A stretch of DNA of 64,000 nt from Flagellimonas meridianipacifica (GCF_003001695.1 NZ_PVYX01000002.1:434001-498000); one strand, 5' to 3'. Counted from the stretch's first letter, positions 42,847 to 52,285 are shown. Program-made: numbers and translations. The notes: generated by a model not told the origin, from the sequence alone.

Positions 42847-44179
42847 GCTGGGACTTATAGTAAAGCGGGAGTATTTGGCTAAAGTGAGGAACAAGTCGTT
42901 CATCATCATGACCATCTTGAGTCCAATACTGATAGTGGGAATGATTCTTTTGATAGTATACCTTACCAAAGTGAACGATGGGGAAAAAAGGATTATTACC
43001 GTGTTGAACGAAAGTTCTTTTTTTAACAATGAGTTCAAACCAACGCGAGGTATCTCCTATGTTCATTTAAGGGATATTTCTTTGAGCCAGGCAAAGGATT
43101 CGACCATGACCTTGGGTTATTTTGGTTTATTGCATATTCCTGAGGGGGATGATATGGAAGAAGTGGCCCAGTCCACCTACTTATTTACCAAAGAAAATCC
43201 AAATACCACCGTAACAGAAGGTTTGGAACGCCTTTTTCAAAAAACATTACGATTAAAACGACTGGAGCTACTAGGCGTTTCATCTGATGAGTTTACCGGG
43301 ATTGAAAAACCCTTTGTTATGAATCTTGCCACTTTTGATGGTGAGAGAAGTATTAAAGGTATAACCGAAATCAAGGCATTTATAGGAGGGGCCTTTGGTT
43401 ACGCCATTATGATGTTCATCATTATTTATGGCGGTTTTGTAATGCGCAGTGTGATTGAAGAAAAAACAAGTCGAATTATTGAGGTGATTATCTCATCGGT
43501 AAAACCCTTTCAACTCATGTTGGGTAAAATCGTTGGGACTTCATTGGCAGGTCTTACACAGTTTATTATATGGATAGTATCTGCCTCACTACTTCTGTTT
43601 TTGGTTGTACTATTTTTTGGTATTGATTTAAGTGTATTGAGTGGTGAAACTTCTATTGCTCCTGGACCAGTGCGCAGTGCATCGGAGTTCTCAGCTATTG
43701 TAGATGAAGACCTATTACCCTACACCAGAGAAATTCTTAACATTCCTTGGGGACTTCTCATAGGCTCGTTTTTGATTTATTTCATTCTTGGCTACCTTAT
43801 TTATAGTTCCATTTATGCGGCGATTGGGGCGGCCGTTGATAATGAGACAGATACCCAACAATTTATATTTCCCATCATTTTACCCTTAATGTTGGCCATT
43901 TATGTGGGTTTTTTCTCGGTTTTTAGCAATCCACATGGACCTATTGCTGTTGGTTTCTCACTGTTTCCCTTAACTTCACCCATAGTAATGCTAATGAGGC
44001 TTCCTGGAGGTATCGGGGAAGGAGGTGTTCCCTTATGGCAACTCTTGCTCTCTATTGCGTTATTGATTGGGGCATTTTTGGGTATAGTTTGGTTGGCCTC
44101 CAAAATTTATAGAGTTGGAATATTAATGTACGGCAAGCGACCCACGTACAAAGAACTTTTTAAATGGTTGAAGTACTAG
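42839..44179 (+). CDS. ABC transporter permease (NatB-like, ABC2 type)
   Basis: 446 residues; overlaps the ATPase gene by 8 bp. A first helix (IIMTILSPILIVGMILLIVY, residues 21-40) is followed by a large extracytoplasmic domain (about 45-175) and then five helices from residue 180, with MRSVIEEKTSRIIEVIISSV and KPFQLMLGKIVGTSLAGLTQ between, characteristic of NatB/ABC-2 permeases. The pair probably exports a small molecule or Na+; substrate not inferable. Confidence 0.92.
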   Translation: MDKLGLIVKREYLAKVRNKSFIIMTILSPILIVGMILLIVYLTKVNDGEKRIITVLNESSFFNNEFKPTRGISYVHLRDISLSQAKDSTMTLGYFGLLHIPEGDDMEEVAQSTYLFTKENPNTTVTEGLERLFQKTLRLKRLELLGVSSDEFTGIEKPFVMNLATFDGERSIKGITEIKAFIGGAFGYAIMMFIIIYGGFVMRSVIEEKTSRIIEVIISSVKPFQLMLGKIVGTSLAGLTQFIIWIVSASLLLFLVVLFFGIDLSVLSGETSIAPGPVRSASEFSAIVDEDLLPYTREILNIPWGLLIGSFLIYFILGYLIYSSIYAAIGAAVDNETDTQQFIFPIILPLMLAIYVGFFSVFSNPHGPIAVGFSLFPLTSPIVMLMRLPGGIGEGGVPLWQLLLSIALLIGAFLGIVWLASKIYRVGILMYGKRPTYKELFKWLKY

Positions 44180-44185
44180 AAAACT

Positions 44186-45103
44186 ATGCAGGACGGTACT
44201 GAGGAAATAAAGGAAATTATTCAGGAGGACATTTGGGGCTCAGTGAAAGAGTTCCTCAATTGGGGTATCCATATAGGAGAAGGTGAAAAATCCATTCACC
44301 TTACCCTGGGGCTTTTATTGTTGCTTACCGTTTCTATTGTGGCCACAAAACTCTTACTAAAGTGGTCTCGGTATCTGGTCACCCGAAAAATGGAGCCAGA
44401 GGACAAGCAAAAGTTCTCAAGTGTATTCAAGTTTGTAAACTATGTTATTTATCTCATAGTTGTACTGTTGACATTAAGTGGAGCAGGTATTGACATTACC
44501 CTCATCATTACCGCTTCTGCCGTTCTTTTTGTAGGATTGGGATTGGCCCTCCAGGAGTTTTTCAAGGATATTTTGGGAGGCATTTTTATTATTATCGACA
44601 AATCCCTTCAAGTAGGTGACATCGTAGAGGTTGATGGAAAAGTGGGTAAGGTGTTTGAAATTAAATTGCGTACCACAAGGGCCCTCACGCGTGATGATAA
44701 AGTGGTGGTCATTCCTAACCATAAGTTTATAAGTGACATTGTTTACAACTATACCCAAAACCATAGGACCACTCGAGAAAGTGTTCACGTGGGTGTTGCG
44801 TATGGAAGTGATGTTGAATTGGTTACCCGGCTGTTGGAAGAATCGGTTCAGGAACATAAAAAAGTGCTTAAAAAACCTGTTCCTTTTGTGCTTTTTAATG
44901 ATTTTGGAGATTCAGCACTCTTGTTTTCCATAAACTATTTTATAAATGATAGTTTTGTGGACCCTCGAATCAAAAGTGATATCAGATATAGTATCAACAA
45001 AAAGTTTAAGGAAAATAACGTAATCATCCCTTTCCCTCAAAGAGATATCCATATATTTCAACATCAAAAACCTCAAAAAAATACGGATGCCGATAACCCA
45101 TAG
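44186..45103 (+). CDS. Small-conductance mechanosensitive channel (MscS family)
   Basis: 305 residues. Two N-terminal helices (about 35-52 and 77-100) precede the pore helix VLFVGLGLALQEFFKDILGG near 115, and the MscS beta domain GDIVEVDGKVGKVFEIKLRT, TTRALTRDDKVVVIPNHKFI follows, ending in the IPFPQRDIHI motif near 286. It opens under osmotic downshock. Its last codons overlap the next gene by 17 bp, showing tight packing with the ABC and barrel genes. Confidence 0.95.
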   Translation: MQDGTEEIKEIIQEDIWGSVKEFLNWGIHIGEGEKSIHLTLGLLLLLTVSIVATKLLLKWSRYLVTRKMEPEDKQKFSSVFKFVNYVIYLIVVLLTLSGAGIDITLIITASAVLFVGLGLALQEFFKDILGGIFIIIDKSLQVGDIVEVDGKVGKVFEIKLRTTRALTRDDKVVVIPNHKFISDIVYNYTQNHRTTRESVHVGVAYGSDVELVTRLLEESVQEHKKVLKKPVPFVLFNDFGDSALLFSINYFINDSFVDPRIKSDIRYSINKKFKENNVIIPFPQRDIHIFQHQKPQKNTDADNP

Positions 45104-45977
45104 AGGGCTTTTAGGAATTTTAAGCCTTATGGGATTTTTTCTTACTCATGTTTCTTTTGGACAGAGTACGGATATTTTGCGTCTGGAGTACCTTAATATT
45201 CCTGAGAACGATACGGGAATCAAAACCCAGCGATACAAGTTTTTGTTCAATCTTCCTATAAAACTGAACGAGAAGAAGGATTATTTGGTCACTGGTATTG
45301 AATATAATCGATTTGATGTGGGATATTCTCAAAATTTTCCTTTCGATCAAACTGAACTGAATCGGTTTCACGTAGTGGATTTGAATCTGGGTTTTATTAC
45401 CAAATGGAATGAAAATTGGAACTTTGTAGGTCTTCTCACCCCCAGATTGGCATCTAATTTTACCAATGGCGCTCAAACAGATGATTTTTTCATCAATGCC
45501 ACAGCTACGTTATGGAAGGAAAACATGAAAGCCAACAAGCCATTTCGATTGGTTTTGGGCTTATCCTTTAATAGCACTACAGGTTTGCCATTTCCACTTC
45601 CATTGGTTAGCTATTATCGTAGGTTCCACCCTAGGTGGTCCTATACCTTAGGTATTCCTCGTTCAAGATTTGAGTACCATCCTTCTCCCAAGCATACTTT
45701 TGGCTTTACCATGCTTTTGGATGGATATTTCATCAATATTCAGAACGACATTGCACTACCAGATAATCAGATAGGTTCCAAGATTTCACTTTCCGCTTTA
45801 GTTGGAGCTTTTGGGTATCAATATCATATTTCTAAACGCACTTCGATATTTGCCTTGGTGGGCCGTTCCATAGAACAAGTGGGGGAACTAAGAAATGATG
45901 ATAGAAGCGCTGTTTTTTTATTGAATGATGAAGCAAATCTTTATATTAGAACAGGTTTCAAAATCGGAATCTTTTAA
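45087..45977 (+). CDS. DUF6268-type outer-membrane beta-barrel protein
   Basis: 296 residues with a signal peptide (LLGILSLMGFFLTHVSFG). A barrel-like pattern of alternating aromatic strands (LVTGIEYNRFDVGYSQNFPF, WNFVGLLTPRLASNFTNGAQ, GLPFPLPLVSYYRRF) ending in YIRTGFKIGIF with a terminal Phe. I associate this with the DUF6268 family. Role unknown; gene overlap suggests co-expression with the MscS gene. Confidence 0.75.
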   Translation: MPITHRGLLGILSLMGFFLTHVSFGQSTDILRLEYLNIPENDTGIKTQRYKFLFNLPIKLNEKKDYLVTGIEYNRFDVGYSQNFPFDQTELNRFHVVDLNLGFITKWNENWNFVGLLTPRLASNFTNGAQTDDFFINATATLWKENMKANKPFRLVLGLSFNSTTGLPFPLPLVSYYRRFHPRWSYTLGIPRSRFEYHPSPKHTFGFTMLLDGYFINIQNDIALPDNQIGSKISLSALVGAFGYQYHISKRTSIFALVGRSIEQVGELRNDDRSAVFLLNDEANLYIRTGFKIGIF

Positions 45978-45987
45978 ATAGAAAATT

Positions 45988-47151
45988 ATGTCCAGAATAT
46001 TGGTGATAGAAGATGAATCTGCAATACGGCGGGTTTTGACAAAGATATTGAGCGAGGAAAATGATGCCTACCAAGTTTTTGAAGCGGAAGACGGATTGAA
46101 GGGGATGGAGATCATAAAAAAAGAAGACTTCGATTTGGTTTTGTGCGACATAAAAATGCCTAAAATGGATGGTGTGGAAGTTTTGGAGGCTGCAAGGCAA
46201 ATAAAACCTGAAATACCTTTTATCATGATATCAGGTCACGGCGATTTGGATACCGCTGTGAACACAATGCGATTGGGTGCATTTGATTATATCTCAAAAC
46301 CGCCCGACCTTAATCGCCTTTTAACCACGGTCCGCAATGCCTTGGATAGAAAGGAATTGGTGGTGGAAAACAAAATCCTGAAAAAGAAGGTCTCCAAGAA
46401 TTACGAAATGGTTGGGGAAAGCAAAGAGATAGGCGCTATCAAGGATATGATCGAAAAAGTAGCCCCTACAGATGCGAGGGTTCTGATTACCGGGCCCAAT
46501 GGAACCGGAAAAGAACTAGTGGCCCATTGGCTACATCAAAAGAGTGCGCGCTCTTCTGCACCCTTTATTGAAGTCAACTGTGCCGCAATTCCTTCTGAAC
46601 TTATTGAAAGCGAGCTTTTTGGTCATGTAAAAGGTGCATTTACTTCTGCGGTTAAGGATAGAGCAGGAAAATTTGAAGCGGCCAATAAAGGAACCATTTT
46701 TCTGGATGAAGTAGGGGATATGAGTCTTTCGGCTCAAGCCAAAGTGCTTAGGGCACTACAGGAAAACAAGATTTCACGGGTTGGGACAGACAAAGATATC
46801 AAGGTTGATGTTAGAGTATTGGCGGCAACCAATAAAGACCTTAAAAAAGAAATAGCTGAGGGCAATTTTAGGGAAGACCTTTACCATCGCCTTGCGGTGA
46901 TATTGATAAAAGTCCCGGCCTTGAACGATAGAAGGGACGATATCGCTATGCTAATTGAGCACTTTGCTAAGAAAATAGCGGAAGAGCAAGGAACGGCGAT
47001 AAAAGGATTTTCCAAAAAAGCTACAGAACTATTGAGGGGATACGACTGGACCGGAAATGTGCGTGAATTAAGAAACGTGGTTGAACGACTTATTATTCTG
47101 GGTGGTCAAGAAGTTTCTGAGGAAGATGTAAAGTTGTTTGCCAGTAAATAA
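45988..47151 (+). CDS. NtrC-type response regulator without DNA-binding domain
   Basis: 387 residues. Receiver domain 1-120 with LVIEDESAIRRVL and phospho-Asp in LVLCDIKMPKMDG; AAA+ domain from about 140 with Walker A ITGPNGTGKELVA, the sigma54 loop as GAFTSA (canonical GAFTGA), Walker B GTIFLDEVGD, and arginine-finger region. It ends EVSEEDVKLFASK right after the AAA+ lid, so no C-terminal Fis-type HTH is present. It would have to act from solution or through another DNA-binding partner. No histidine kinase gene is adjacent. Confidence 0.93.
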   Translation: MSRILVIEDESAIRRVLTKILSEENDAYQVFEAEDGLKGMEIIKKEDFDLVLCDIKMPKMDGVEVLEAARQIKPEIPFIMISGHGDLDTAVNTMRLGAFDYISKPPDLNRLLTTVRNALDRKELVVENKILKKKVSKNYEMVGESKEIGAIKDMIEKVAPTDARVLITGPNGTGKELVAHWLHQKSARSSAPFIEVNCAAIPSELIESELFGHVKGAFTSAVKDRAGKFEAANKGTIFLDEVGDMSLSAQAKVLRALQENKISRVGTDKDIKVDVRVLAATNKDLKKEIAEGNFREDLYHRLAVILIKVPALNDRRDDIAMLIEHFAKKIAEEQGTAIKGFSKKATELLRGYDWTGNVRELRNVVERLIILGGQEVSEEDVKLFASK

Positions 47152-47859
47152 CTATTGGCAATCCTCAATCTTGGCAAGGGCATTCTTGGTAATGGTTTTT
47201 ACTCTTTGATGATAGATCTTCTTTGGTTTGGTCAAATCGGTGTCCAACAATTTGATGCTGGCATTTTCATATGTTTTTTTAATGAACCTCCTAGCCTCAT
47301 CGCAGTCTAATTGCTTTATAATGTTATCTATGGATATCTCAAAATTCCTGAGGCCATTATGTATTTGCTGTTCCAATTGTTTACCTTCTGGCAAAAGTAT
47401 TCCTCCTTGGGCATCCAATACTTCTTTGGTATTCAAAACCAACATGTTATCTCCATAAACATTATTGACAGTTAAGCCAAAATCTTTGAGTTCCCTAATT
47501 CCTTTTAGAGTATTTTTCAATGCTTTTTGCAGAGCTTGTTTTGAAGAAGAGTGGGTATCTGCTTTAGTGGCTTCTTTAAGATTTATAAGAACGTCATCCA
47601 GACTGGAGATTGCTTCTTGGCATCCGCAAGCATTAAAATTGGAACGGGTTTTCTCTATGCCATTTATCGCTTTGTAGGCGTAATACTTTGTAATTTGAAG
47701 TTCAGGTGAGGAAATCGCCGTTTCAGTCTGGTCCTTAATGTATTCCATATTGGAATTGGCATATTCACAAGCATTGGTTGCCTTGAACGAGGCCGTCAAA
47801 GAAAGGCTTTGAATACCTAGCAGAGAGATAATAAATAGGTTTTTTTTCCAAAATTTCAT
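47152..47859 (-). CDS. Secreted helical protein of unknown function
   Basis: 235 residues from the ATG at 47859 (MKFWKKNLFIISLLGIQSLS), a clear signal peptide; an ATG 17 codons upstream is less likely. The mature part is helical with six Cys including NACGCQEAISS and QLDCDEARRF and a closing EDCQ, suggesting disulfides. I do not recognise the family. Convergent with the response-regulator gene, the two stop codons abutting. Confidence 0.7.
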   Translation of the reverse strand: MKFWKKNLFIISLLGIQSLSLTASFKATNACEYANSNMEYIKDQTETAISSPELQITKYYAYKAINGIEKTRSNFNACGCQEAISSLDDVLINLKEATKADTHSSSKQALQKALKNTLKGIRELKDFGLTVNNVYGDNMLVLNTKEVLDAQGGILLPEGKQLEQQIHNGLRNFEISIDNIIKQLDCDEARRFIKKTYENASIKLLDTDLTKPKKIYHQRVKTITKNALAKIEDCQ

Positions 47860-48031
47860 AACGGCAGATTTGGGACTACTCGTTGAGTTATCCACTAAGT
47901 TACGGCACAATTGAACTGAAATTCAATAAAATCGATAAAAAACGAAGTAAAACTATCAAATGTCATTGCCTCGATAAACTGCAATTTTTAAAGTATTTAC
48001 CGAGATACTTAAAAAACAGTATATTCATTTC

Positions 48032-48916
48032 ATGGAATACATTAAATCAGAGACATACAGGGTAGAAAATGAAAAAAGCCTTGCCGAGGTAGCGACTCTG
48101 GAAGATTTTGGAAAATCTGACAAAGAGCTGAGGAAGGATTTGAATGAACTTCGGAAAGAATTGGGAGAATTTCAAGATACTCTATATGCCCATGGCAAAT
48201 ATGGGGTTCTAATCTGTTTGCAAGGAATGGATACTGCTGGAAAGGATAGCTTGATTCGAGAGGTTTTTAAAGATTTCAATGTACGTGGAGTCGAGGTGCA
48301 TAGTTTTAAGGTACCCACTGATTTAGAGCTTAAACATGACTATTTATGGAGGCATTACATTGCTCTTCCCGAACGTGGAAAGTTCAGTGTATTCAATAGA
48401 ACCCATTACGAAAATGTATTGGTGACCAAGGTGCACCCAAATTACATTCTTTCAGAAAACATTCCTGGTGTGGATTCTGTGGATGATATCGATTCCGAGT
48501 TCTGGGAGAAACGATATCGTCAAATCAATGACTTCGAAAGACACGTAGCGGAAAACGGAACCCTCATATTTAAGTTCTTTTTACATCTATCCAAGGAAGA
48601 ACAACGTCAGAGGTTGTTGAGGCGATTGCGCTTGAAGGAGAAAAATTGGAAGTTTTCACCAGGAGACCTAAAAGAAAGAAAACTTTGGAACACTTATCAG
48701 GAGTGTTATGAGGAAGCCATCAATAAAACATCAAAACCTTATGCACCTTGGTACATTGTTCCTGCGGACAATAAAAAAGCGGCAAGGGTTATTGTTGCCT
48801 CAGTTTTATTGGAAGCGTTAAAAAAATTTAAAGATATCGAAGAACCTGAGTTGGAGGATGAAATAAAGGCTAACTTAGAATCCTTTAAGCAAGAATTGGA
48901 AAAGGAAAGCAAATGA
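48032..48916 (+). CDS. ppk2: Polyphosphate kinase 2 family protein
   Basis: 294 residues, one PPK2 domain. The Walker A region is LQGMDTAGKDSL (residues 63-74); DYLWRHYIALPERGKFSVFNR near 108-128 holds the Walker B/substrate region, and the lid is FFLHLSKEEQRQRLLRRL near 183. PPK2 enzymes use polyphosphate to phosphorylate nucleotides (NMP or NDP). I cannot assign class I or III. Its end overlaps the peptidase gene by 4 bp. Confidence 0.93.
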   Translation: MEYIKSETYRVENEKSLAEVATLEDFGKSDKELRKDLNELRKELGEFQDTLYAHGKYGVLICLQGMDTAGKDSLIREVFKDFNVRGVEVHSFKVPTDLELKHDYLWRHYIALPERGKFSVFNRTHYENVLVTKVHPNYILSENIPGVDSVDDIDSEFWEKRYRQINDFERHVAENGTLIFKFFLHLSKEEQRQRLLRRLRLKEKNWKFSPGDLKERKLWNTYQECYEEAINKTSKPYAPWYIVPADNKKAARVIVASVLLEALKKFKDIEEPELEDEIKANLESFKQELEKESK

Positions 48917-50307
48917 AGAAAACACTACTCTTATGTCTGCTGATGGGCACTTTTGCCTTCTCACAGACCGAAGACGAAAAACAGCTTAAGGCTATTTATG
49001 ATACTGCTTTAACCAATGGCAAGGCCTACGATTGGTTGAATCACCTTTCCAATCAAATTGGAGGACGCTTGTCTGGTTCAGTGGAGGCCCAACAAGCTGT
49101 GGAGTATACCAAGGGTCAATTAGATTCTTTGAATTTGGATAGAGTATGGCTACAACCGGTAATGGTACCAAAATGGGTAAGAGGTGCGCCGGAATTTGCT
49201 TATTTCGAAACTAAACCTGGCTTAACAACTAACGTCCCAATTTGCGCCCTAGGTGGTTCTGTTGCAACACCAGATGTAGGAATTAAGGCCAGTGTTATTG
49301 AAGTACAGGGAATAGAAGACTTGGAAAAACTAGGAAGGGATAAAATTGAAGGCAAGATTGTGTTTTACAATCGACCTATGGACCCCACCCAAATAAGCAC
49401 CTTTAGTGCATACTCAAGCTGTGTTGATCAACGCTATTCAGGAGCGGCAGAAGCAGGAAAATATGGTGCACTGGGCGTTATCGTAAGGTCTATGAACCTT
49501 CGGTTGGATGATTTCCCCCATACAGGTTCCATGAGTTATGGGGATACCCCGGTAAATGATCGCATTCCAGCTGCTGCTATTAGTACTAAAGGGGCCGAAT
49601 TGTTAAGTACAACATTGGCTTTGAACCCAGATATCAAATTCTATTTCAAACAGAATTGCAAACAGCTTCCAGATGTTGAATCTTATAACGTGATTGGGGA
49701 AATAAGGGGTTCCGAGTACCCAAATGAAGTGATGATTGTTGGGGGGCATTTAGATTCTTGGGATTTAGGAGACGGTTCCCATGACGATGGAGCTGGTTGC
49801 GTGCAAAGCATGGATGTGCTGAGATTGTTAAAGGAAACAGGATACAAGCCAAAGCGCACCCTACGTGTGGTACTCTTTATGAATGAAGAAAATGGATTAC
49901 GCGGCGGAAGAAAATATGCAGAAGTTGCCAAACAAAAGAACGAAAAGCATGTATTTGCTTTGGAAAGCGATGCAGGAGGTTTTACTCCAAGAGGATTTTC
50001 TTTTGATTGTTCTGAAGAAGATTTTGAACAAATTCTCGGCTGGAAAGAGCTGTTTGAACCCTATCTGATTCACTTGTTCGTGAAAGGAGGAAGTGGTGCT
50101 GATATTGGTCCGTTAAAAGACGAAGGTATTGTTTTGGCTGGTTTACGCCCAGATTCCCAAAGGTATTTTGATCACCACCATGCAGAGAATGACACCTTTG
50201 AGCACGTAAACCAACGTGAATTGGAATTAGGTGCCGCTACGATGGCCAGTTTGGTTTATTTGATGGATAAGTATGGACCAGTACTAACAAAGAAGATAAA
50301 AGGCTAG
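48913..50307 (+). CDS. Secreted M28-family aminopeptidase/carboxypeptidase
   Basis: 464 residues with a signal peptide (MKKTLLLCLLMGTFAFS). A PA-like inserted domain (about 110-250) precedes the M28 core: metal ligands in VGGHLDSWDLGDGSHDDGAG near 277-296, catalytic and metal Glu in NEENGLRGGRKYAEVA near 325, Asp in ESDAGGFTPRG near 353, and the last His in HHHAENDTFEHV near 420. A di-zinc exopeptidase of the periplasm or surface. Overlap with ppk2 suggests translational coupling. Confidence 0.93.
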   Translation: MKKTLLLCLLMGTFAFSQTEDEKQLKAIYDTALTNGKAYDWLNHLSNQIGGRLSGSVEAQQAVEYTKGQLDSLNLDRVWLQPVMVPKWVRGAPEFAYFETKPGLTTNVPICALGGSVATPDVGIKASVIEVQGIEDLEKLGRDKIEGKIVFYNRPMDPTQISTFSAYSSCVDQRYSGAAEAGKYGALGVIVRSMNLRLDDFPHTGSMSYGDTPVNDRIPAAAISTKGAELLSTTLALNPDIKFYFKQNCKQLPDVESYNVIGEIRGSEYPNEVMIVGGHLDSWDLGDGSHDDGAGCVQSMDVLRLLKETGYKPKRTLRVVLFMNEENGLRGGRKYAEVAKQKNEKHVFALESDAGGFTPRGFSFDCSEEDFEQILGWKELFEPYLIHLFVKGGSGADIGPLKDEGIVLAGLRPDSQRYFDHHHAENDTFEHVNQRELELGAATMASLVYLMDKYGPVLTKKIKG

Positions 50308-50375
50308 GTAATAGGAACCTCTCAAGCAGTTTATTTACCTGTACTCAGTATTGAAGCTTCGTGGTCCGTATTTAA

Positions 50376-50798
50376 TTATTCCAACACATTTCCCTTTTCA
50401 TCCAGTTTGAGAAAGGGATTAAAGGCAATCTCCCAAAGATTTCCATCTAAATCGGATATGTAGCTACTGTACCCTCCCCAATGAGCCTTTTGTGGCTCCT
50501 TGACGATTTTCACTCCTTTCTCCTTAAATTTTTTTATGATTAAGTCTACCTCGTGTTCAGAATTGGTGTTGTAGGCTAGCGTGAATCCTTTAAAACCATT
50601 TCCGTTTGCACTGACCTCGGCATCATGGGCCAATTCGCTGTTCTCATACAAAGAGAGGAGAATTCCATTCAAAGTAAAAAAGGAAATGTTTTCGTTGCTT
50701 GCATTTGATTTCGTCCAACCGAATTGATTTTCATAGAATCGAGTCGATTTTTTCAAATCTGAAACTCCTAGGGTAACAATGGTCAATCGCTGTTCCAT
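50376..50798 (-). CDS. VOC (glyoxalase/bleomycin resistance) family protein
   Basis: 140 residues with two beta-alpha-beta-beta-beta modules: LTIVTLGVSDLKKSTRFYEN at the start and HWGGYSSYISDLDGNLWEIA near 105 holding the usual metal-ligand Glu. Substrate unknown. Located between an M28 peptidase and an immunophilin, in opposite orientation to both. Confidence 0.88.
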   Translation of the reverse strand: MEQRLTIVTLGVSDLKKSTRFYENQFGWTKSNASNENISFFTLNGILLSLYENSELAHDAEVSANGNGFKGFTLAYNTNSEHEVDLIIKKFKEKGVKIVKEPQKAHWGGYSSYISDLDGNLWEIAFNPFLKLDEKGNVLE

Positions 50799-50996
50799 TT
50801 TTTGAGATTGGTAGCTCCAATAGTATATGGAATTGGAGGCAATGTTGGGATGTAAAAGGTAATGCTTCTATATTAAATAATAGTCTAAGGGTCACTTTTT
50901 CAAGGTATTGTTTAGACCATAATACCTCCAAAAACTTGTATCTTTGCAGCCTTTAACAAAAGCAGAAACAGAACAAATTAGTTAAGAAATTTAGAT

Positions 50997-51929
50997 ATGC
51001 AAGACGGAATTTATGCGAAGTTCAATACCGGGAAAGGAGAGATACTGGTAAAATTAACCCACGATAAAACACCTGGAACGGTTGGAAATTTTGTGGCTTT
51101 GGCAGAAGGAAATATGGATAACTCTGCCAGACCTCAAGGTAAACCCTACTATGATGGACTAAAATTTCATAGGGTAATCGCCGATTTTATGATTCAAGGA
51201 GGATGTCCACAGGGAACAGGTACGGGCGACCCTGGCTACAAATTTGATGATGAATTCCATCCAGATTTAAAGCACGATACCCCTGGAATACTTTCTATGG
51301 CAAATGCCGGACCTGGCACGAACGGAAGTCAGTTTTTTATAACTCATGGGCCAACCCCGTGGTTGGACAATAAACATACAGTTTTCGGTCATGTTGAAGC
51401 CGGACAGGAAGTTGTGGATGCCATTGCACAGGGAGATTCCATTGATTCATTGGAAATTGTACGTGTAGGTTCTGAAGCAGAGAATTGGAATGCCATAGAG
51501 GCTTTTCGGGTTTTTGAAGGCGCTCGTGAAAAAAGAATTGCAGAGGCTAAAGCTAGAGCGGAAGCTGAAATGGAAAAGTTGGCAGCCGGATTTGAAAAAA
51601 CAGAGAGCGGGTTGCGTTATCAGATTATTCAAAAAGGTAGTGGTGTTGAAGCGCAAAAAGGGAAGACTGTTTCCGTTCATTATGAAGGAAGCCTTACTAA
51701 CGGACAGGTATTTGATTCTTCTTATAGCCGGAACCAACCTATTGACTTTTCTTTGGGAGTGGGACAGGTAATCCCAGGCTGGGATGAAGGAATAGGTCTT
51801 TTAAAGGTTGGCGATAAGGCAAGATTCGTAATCCCGTCTCACTTGGCGTACGGTAGTGCTGGAGCAGGTGGGGTAATTCCCCCAGACGCAACCCTCATTT
51901 TTGATGTAGAGCTAATGGATGTGAAATAA
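50997..51929 (+). CDS. Dual-family immunophilin: cyclophilin fused to FKBP
   Basis: 310 residues with no signal peptide. Residues 1-165 are a cyclophilin ([53 protein letters not shown], holding the Arg, Gln and Trp/His active-site residues). Residues 170-200 are a charged helix ([20 protein letters not shown]), and 205-310 an FKBP ([56 protein letters not shown]). Both halves should be prolyl isomerases. Cyclophilin-FKBP fusions are known in Flavobacteria and some protists. Confidence 0.96.
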   Translation: MQDGIYAKFNTGKGEILVKLTHDKTPGTVGNFVALAEGNMDNSARPQGKPYYDGLKFHRVIADFMIQGGCPQGTGTGDPGYKFDDEFHPDLKHDTPGILSMANAGPGTNGSQFFITHGPTPWLDNKHTVFGHVEAGQEVVDAIAQGDSIDSLEIVRVGSEAENWNAIEAFRVFEGAREKRIAEAKARAEAEMEKLAAGFEKTESGLRYQIIQKGSGVEAQKGKTVSVHYEGSLTNGQVFDSSYSRNQPIDFSLGVGQVIPGWDEGIGLLKVGDKARFVIPSHLAYGSAGAGGVIPPDATLIFDVELMDVK

Positions 51930-51959
51930 AAACGTTGTCCAAATAAAGAAGTAAAACAG

Positions 51960-51983
51960 AAAAGCTCCCTTATGGGAGCTTTT
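51960..51983. terminator. Bidirectional terminator
   Basis: AAAAGCTCCC-TTAT-GGGAGCTTTT with T residues after it on the plus strand, 30 bp after the immunophilin stop. It also lies just past the stop of the 27-residue minus-strand gene. Confidence 0.88.
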
Positions 51984-51985
51984 TG

Positions 51986-52069
51986 TTATTTGGATCGGTT
52001 TACGCTTACCAACAGTAAACAGGCATTTATGATAAGCAAAAACAATAGTACAGTGAAAAAAGTTTGCAT
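51986..52069 (-). CDS. 27-residue single-pass membrane protein (FF-IN-SVN family)
   Basis: Minus-strand frame from ATG at 52069 to TAA at 51986-51988. It begins MQTFFTVLLFLLIINACLLL and ends VSVNRSK: one hydrophobic helix with a short basic tail. It lines up without gaps with the neighbour at 52199-52285 and with the first 27 residues of the protein at 35553-35732 (shared M-x-x-F-F, I-N, L-L, S-V-N). Conservation of the protein while codons differ indicates a translated gene. Too short for default gene callers. Confidence 0.75.
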   Translation of the reverse strand: MQTFFTVLLFLLIINACLLLVSVNRSK

Positions 52070-52198
52070 AGGTGCTTGTTTGTTAATGAAATGGGGGCTG
52101 CTTTTTGTTTAGTATAACAACTGAACGGCATTAAACCCTACTTATTGTTTGTATTGTATTGATTTTTAGTTTTTTGGACACGAAGCAAAGTGAAAAAG

Positions 52199-52285
52199 TC
52201 ACTTATTTACGCGATTTACACTGAGAACCAATAGAATTATATTAATAAGTATTAGCAATAATAGTACTCCGAAGAAGGTATTCAT
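52199..52285 (-). CDS. 28-residue single-pass membrane protein (FF-IN-SVN family)
   Basis: Minus-strand frame from ATG at 52285 to TGA at 52199-52201. It begins MNTFFGVLLLLILINIILLV and ends LSVNRVNK. Paralogue of the gene at 51986-52069, 129 bp apart in the same direction, and similar to the helix of the crcB-linked protein. It lies between the peroxiredoxin terminator and the immunophilin terminator. Inner-membrane location is predicted; function unknown. Confidence 0.75.
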   Translation of the reverse strand: MNTFFGVLLLLILINIILLVLSVNRVNK

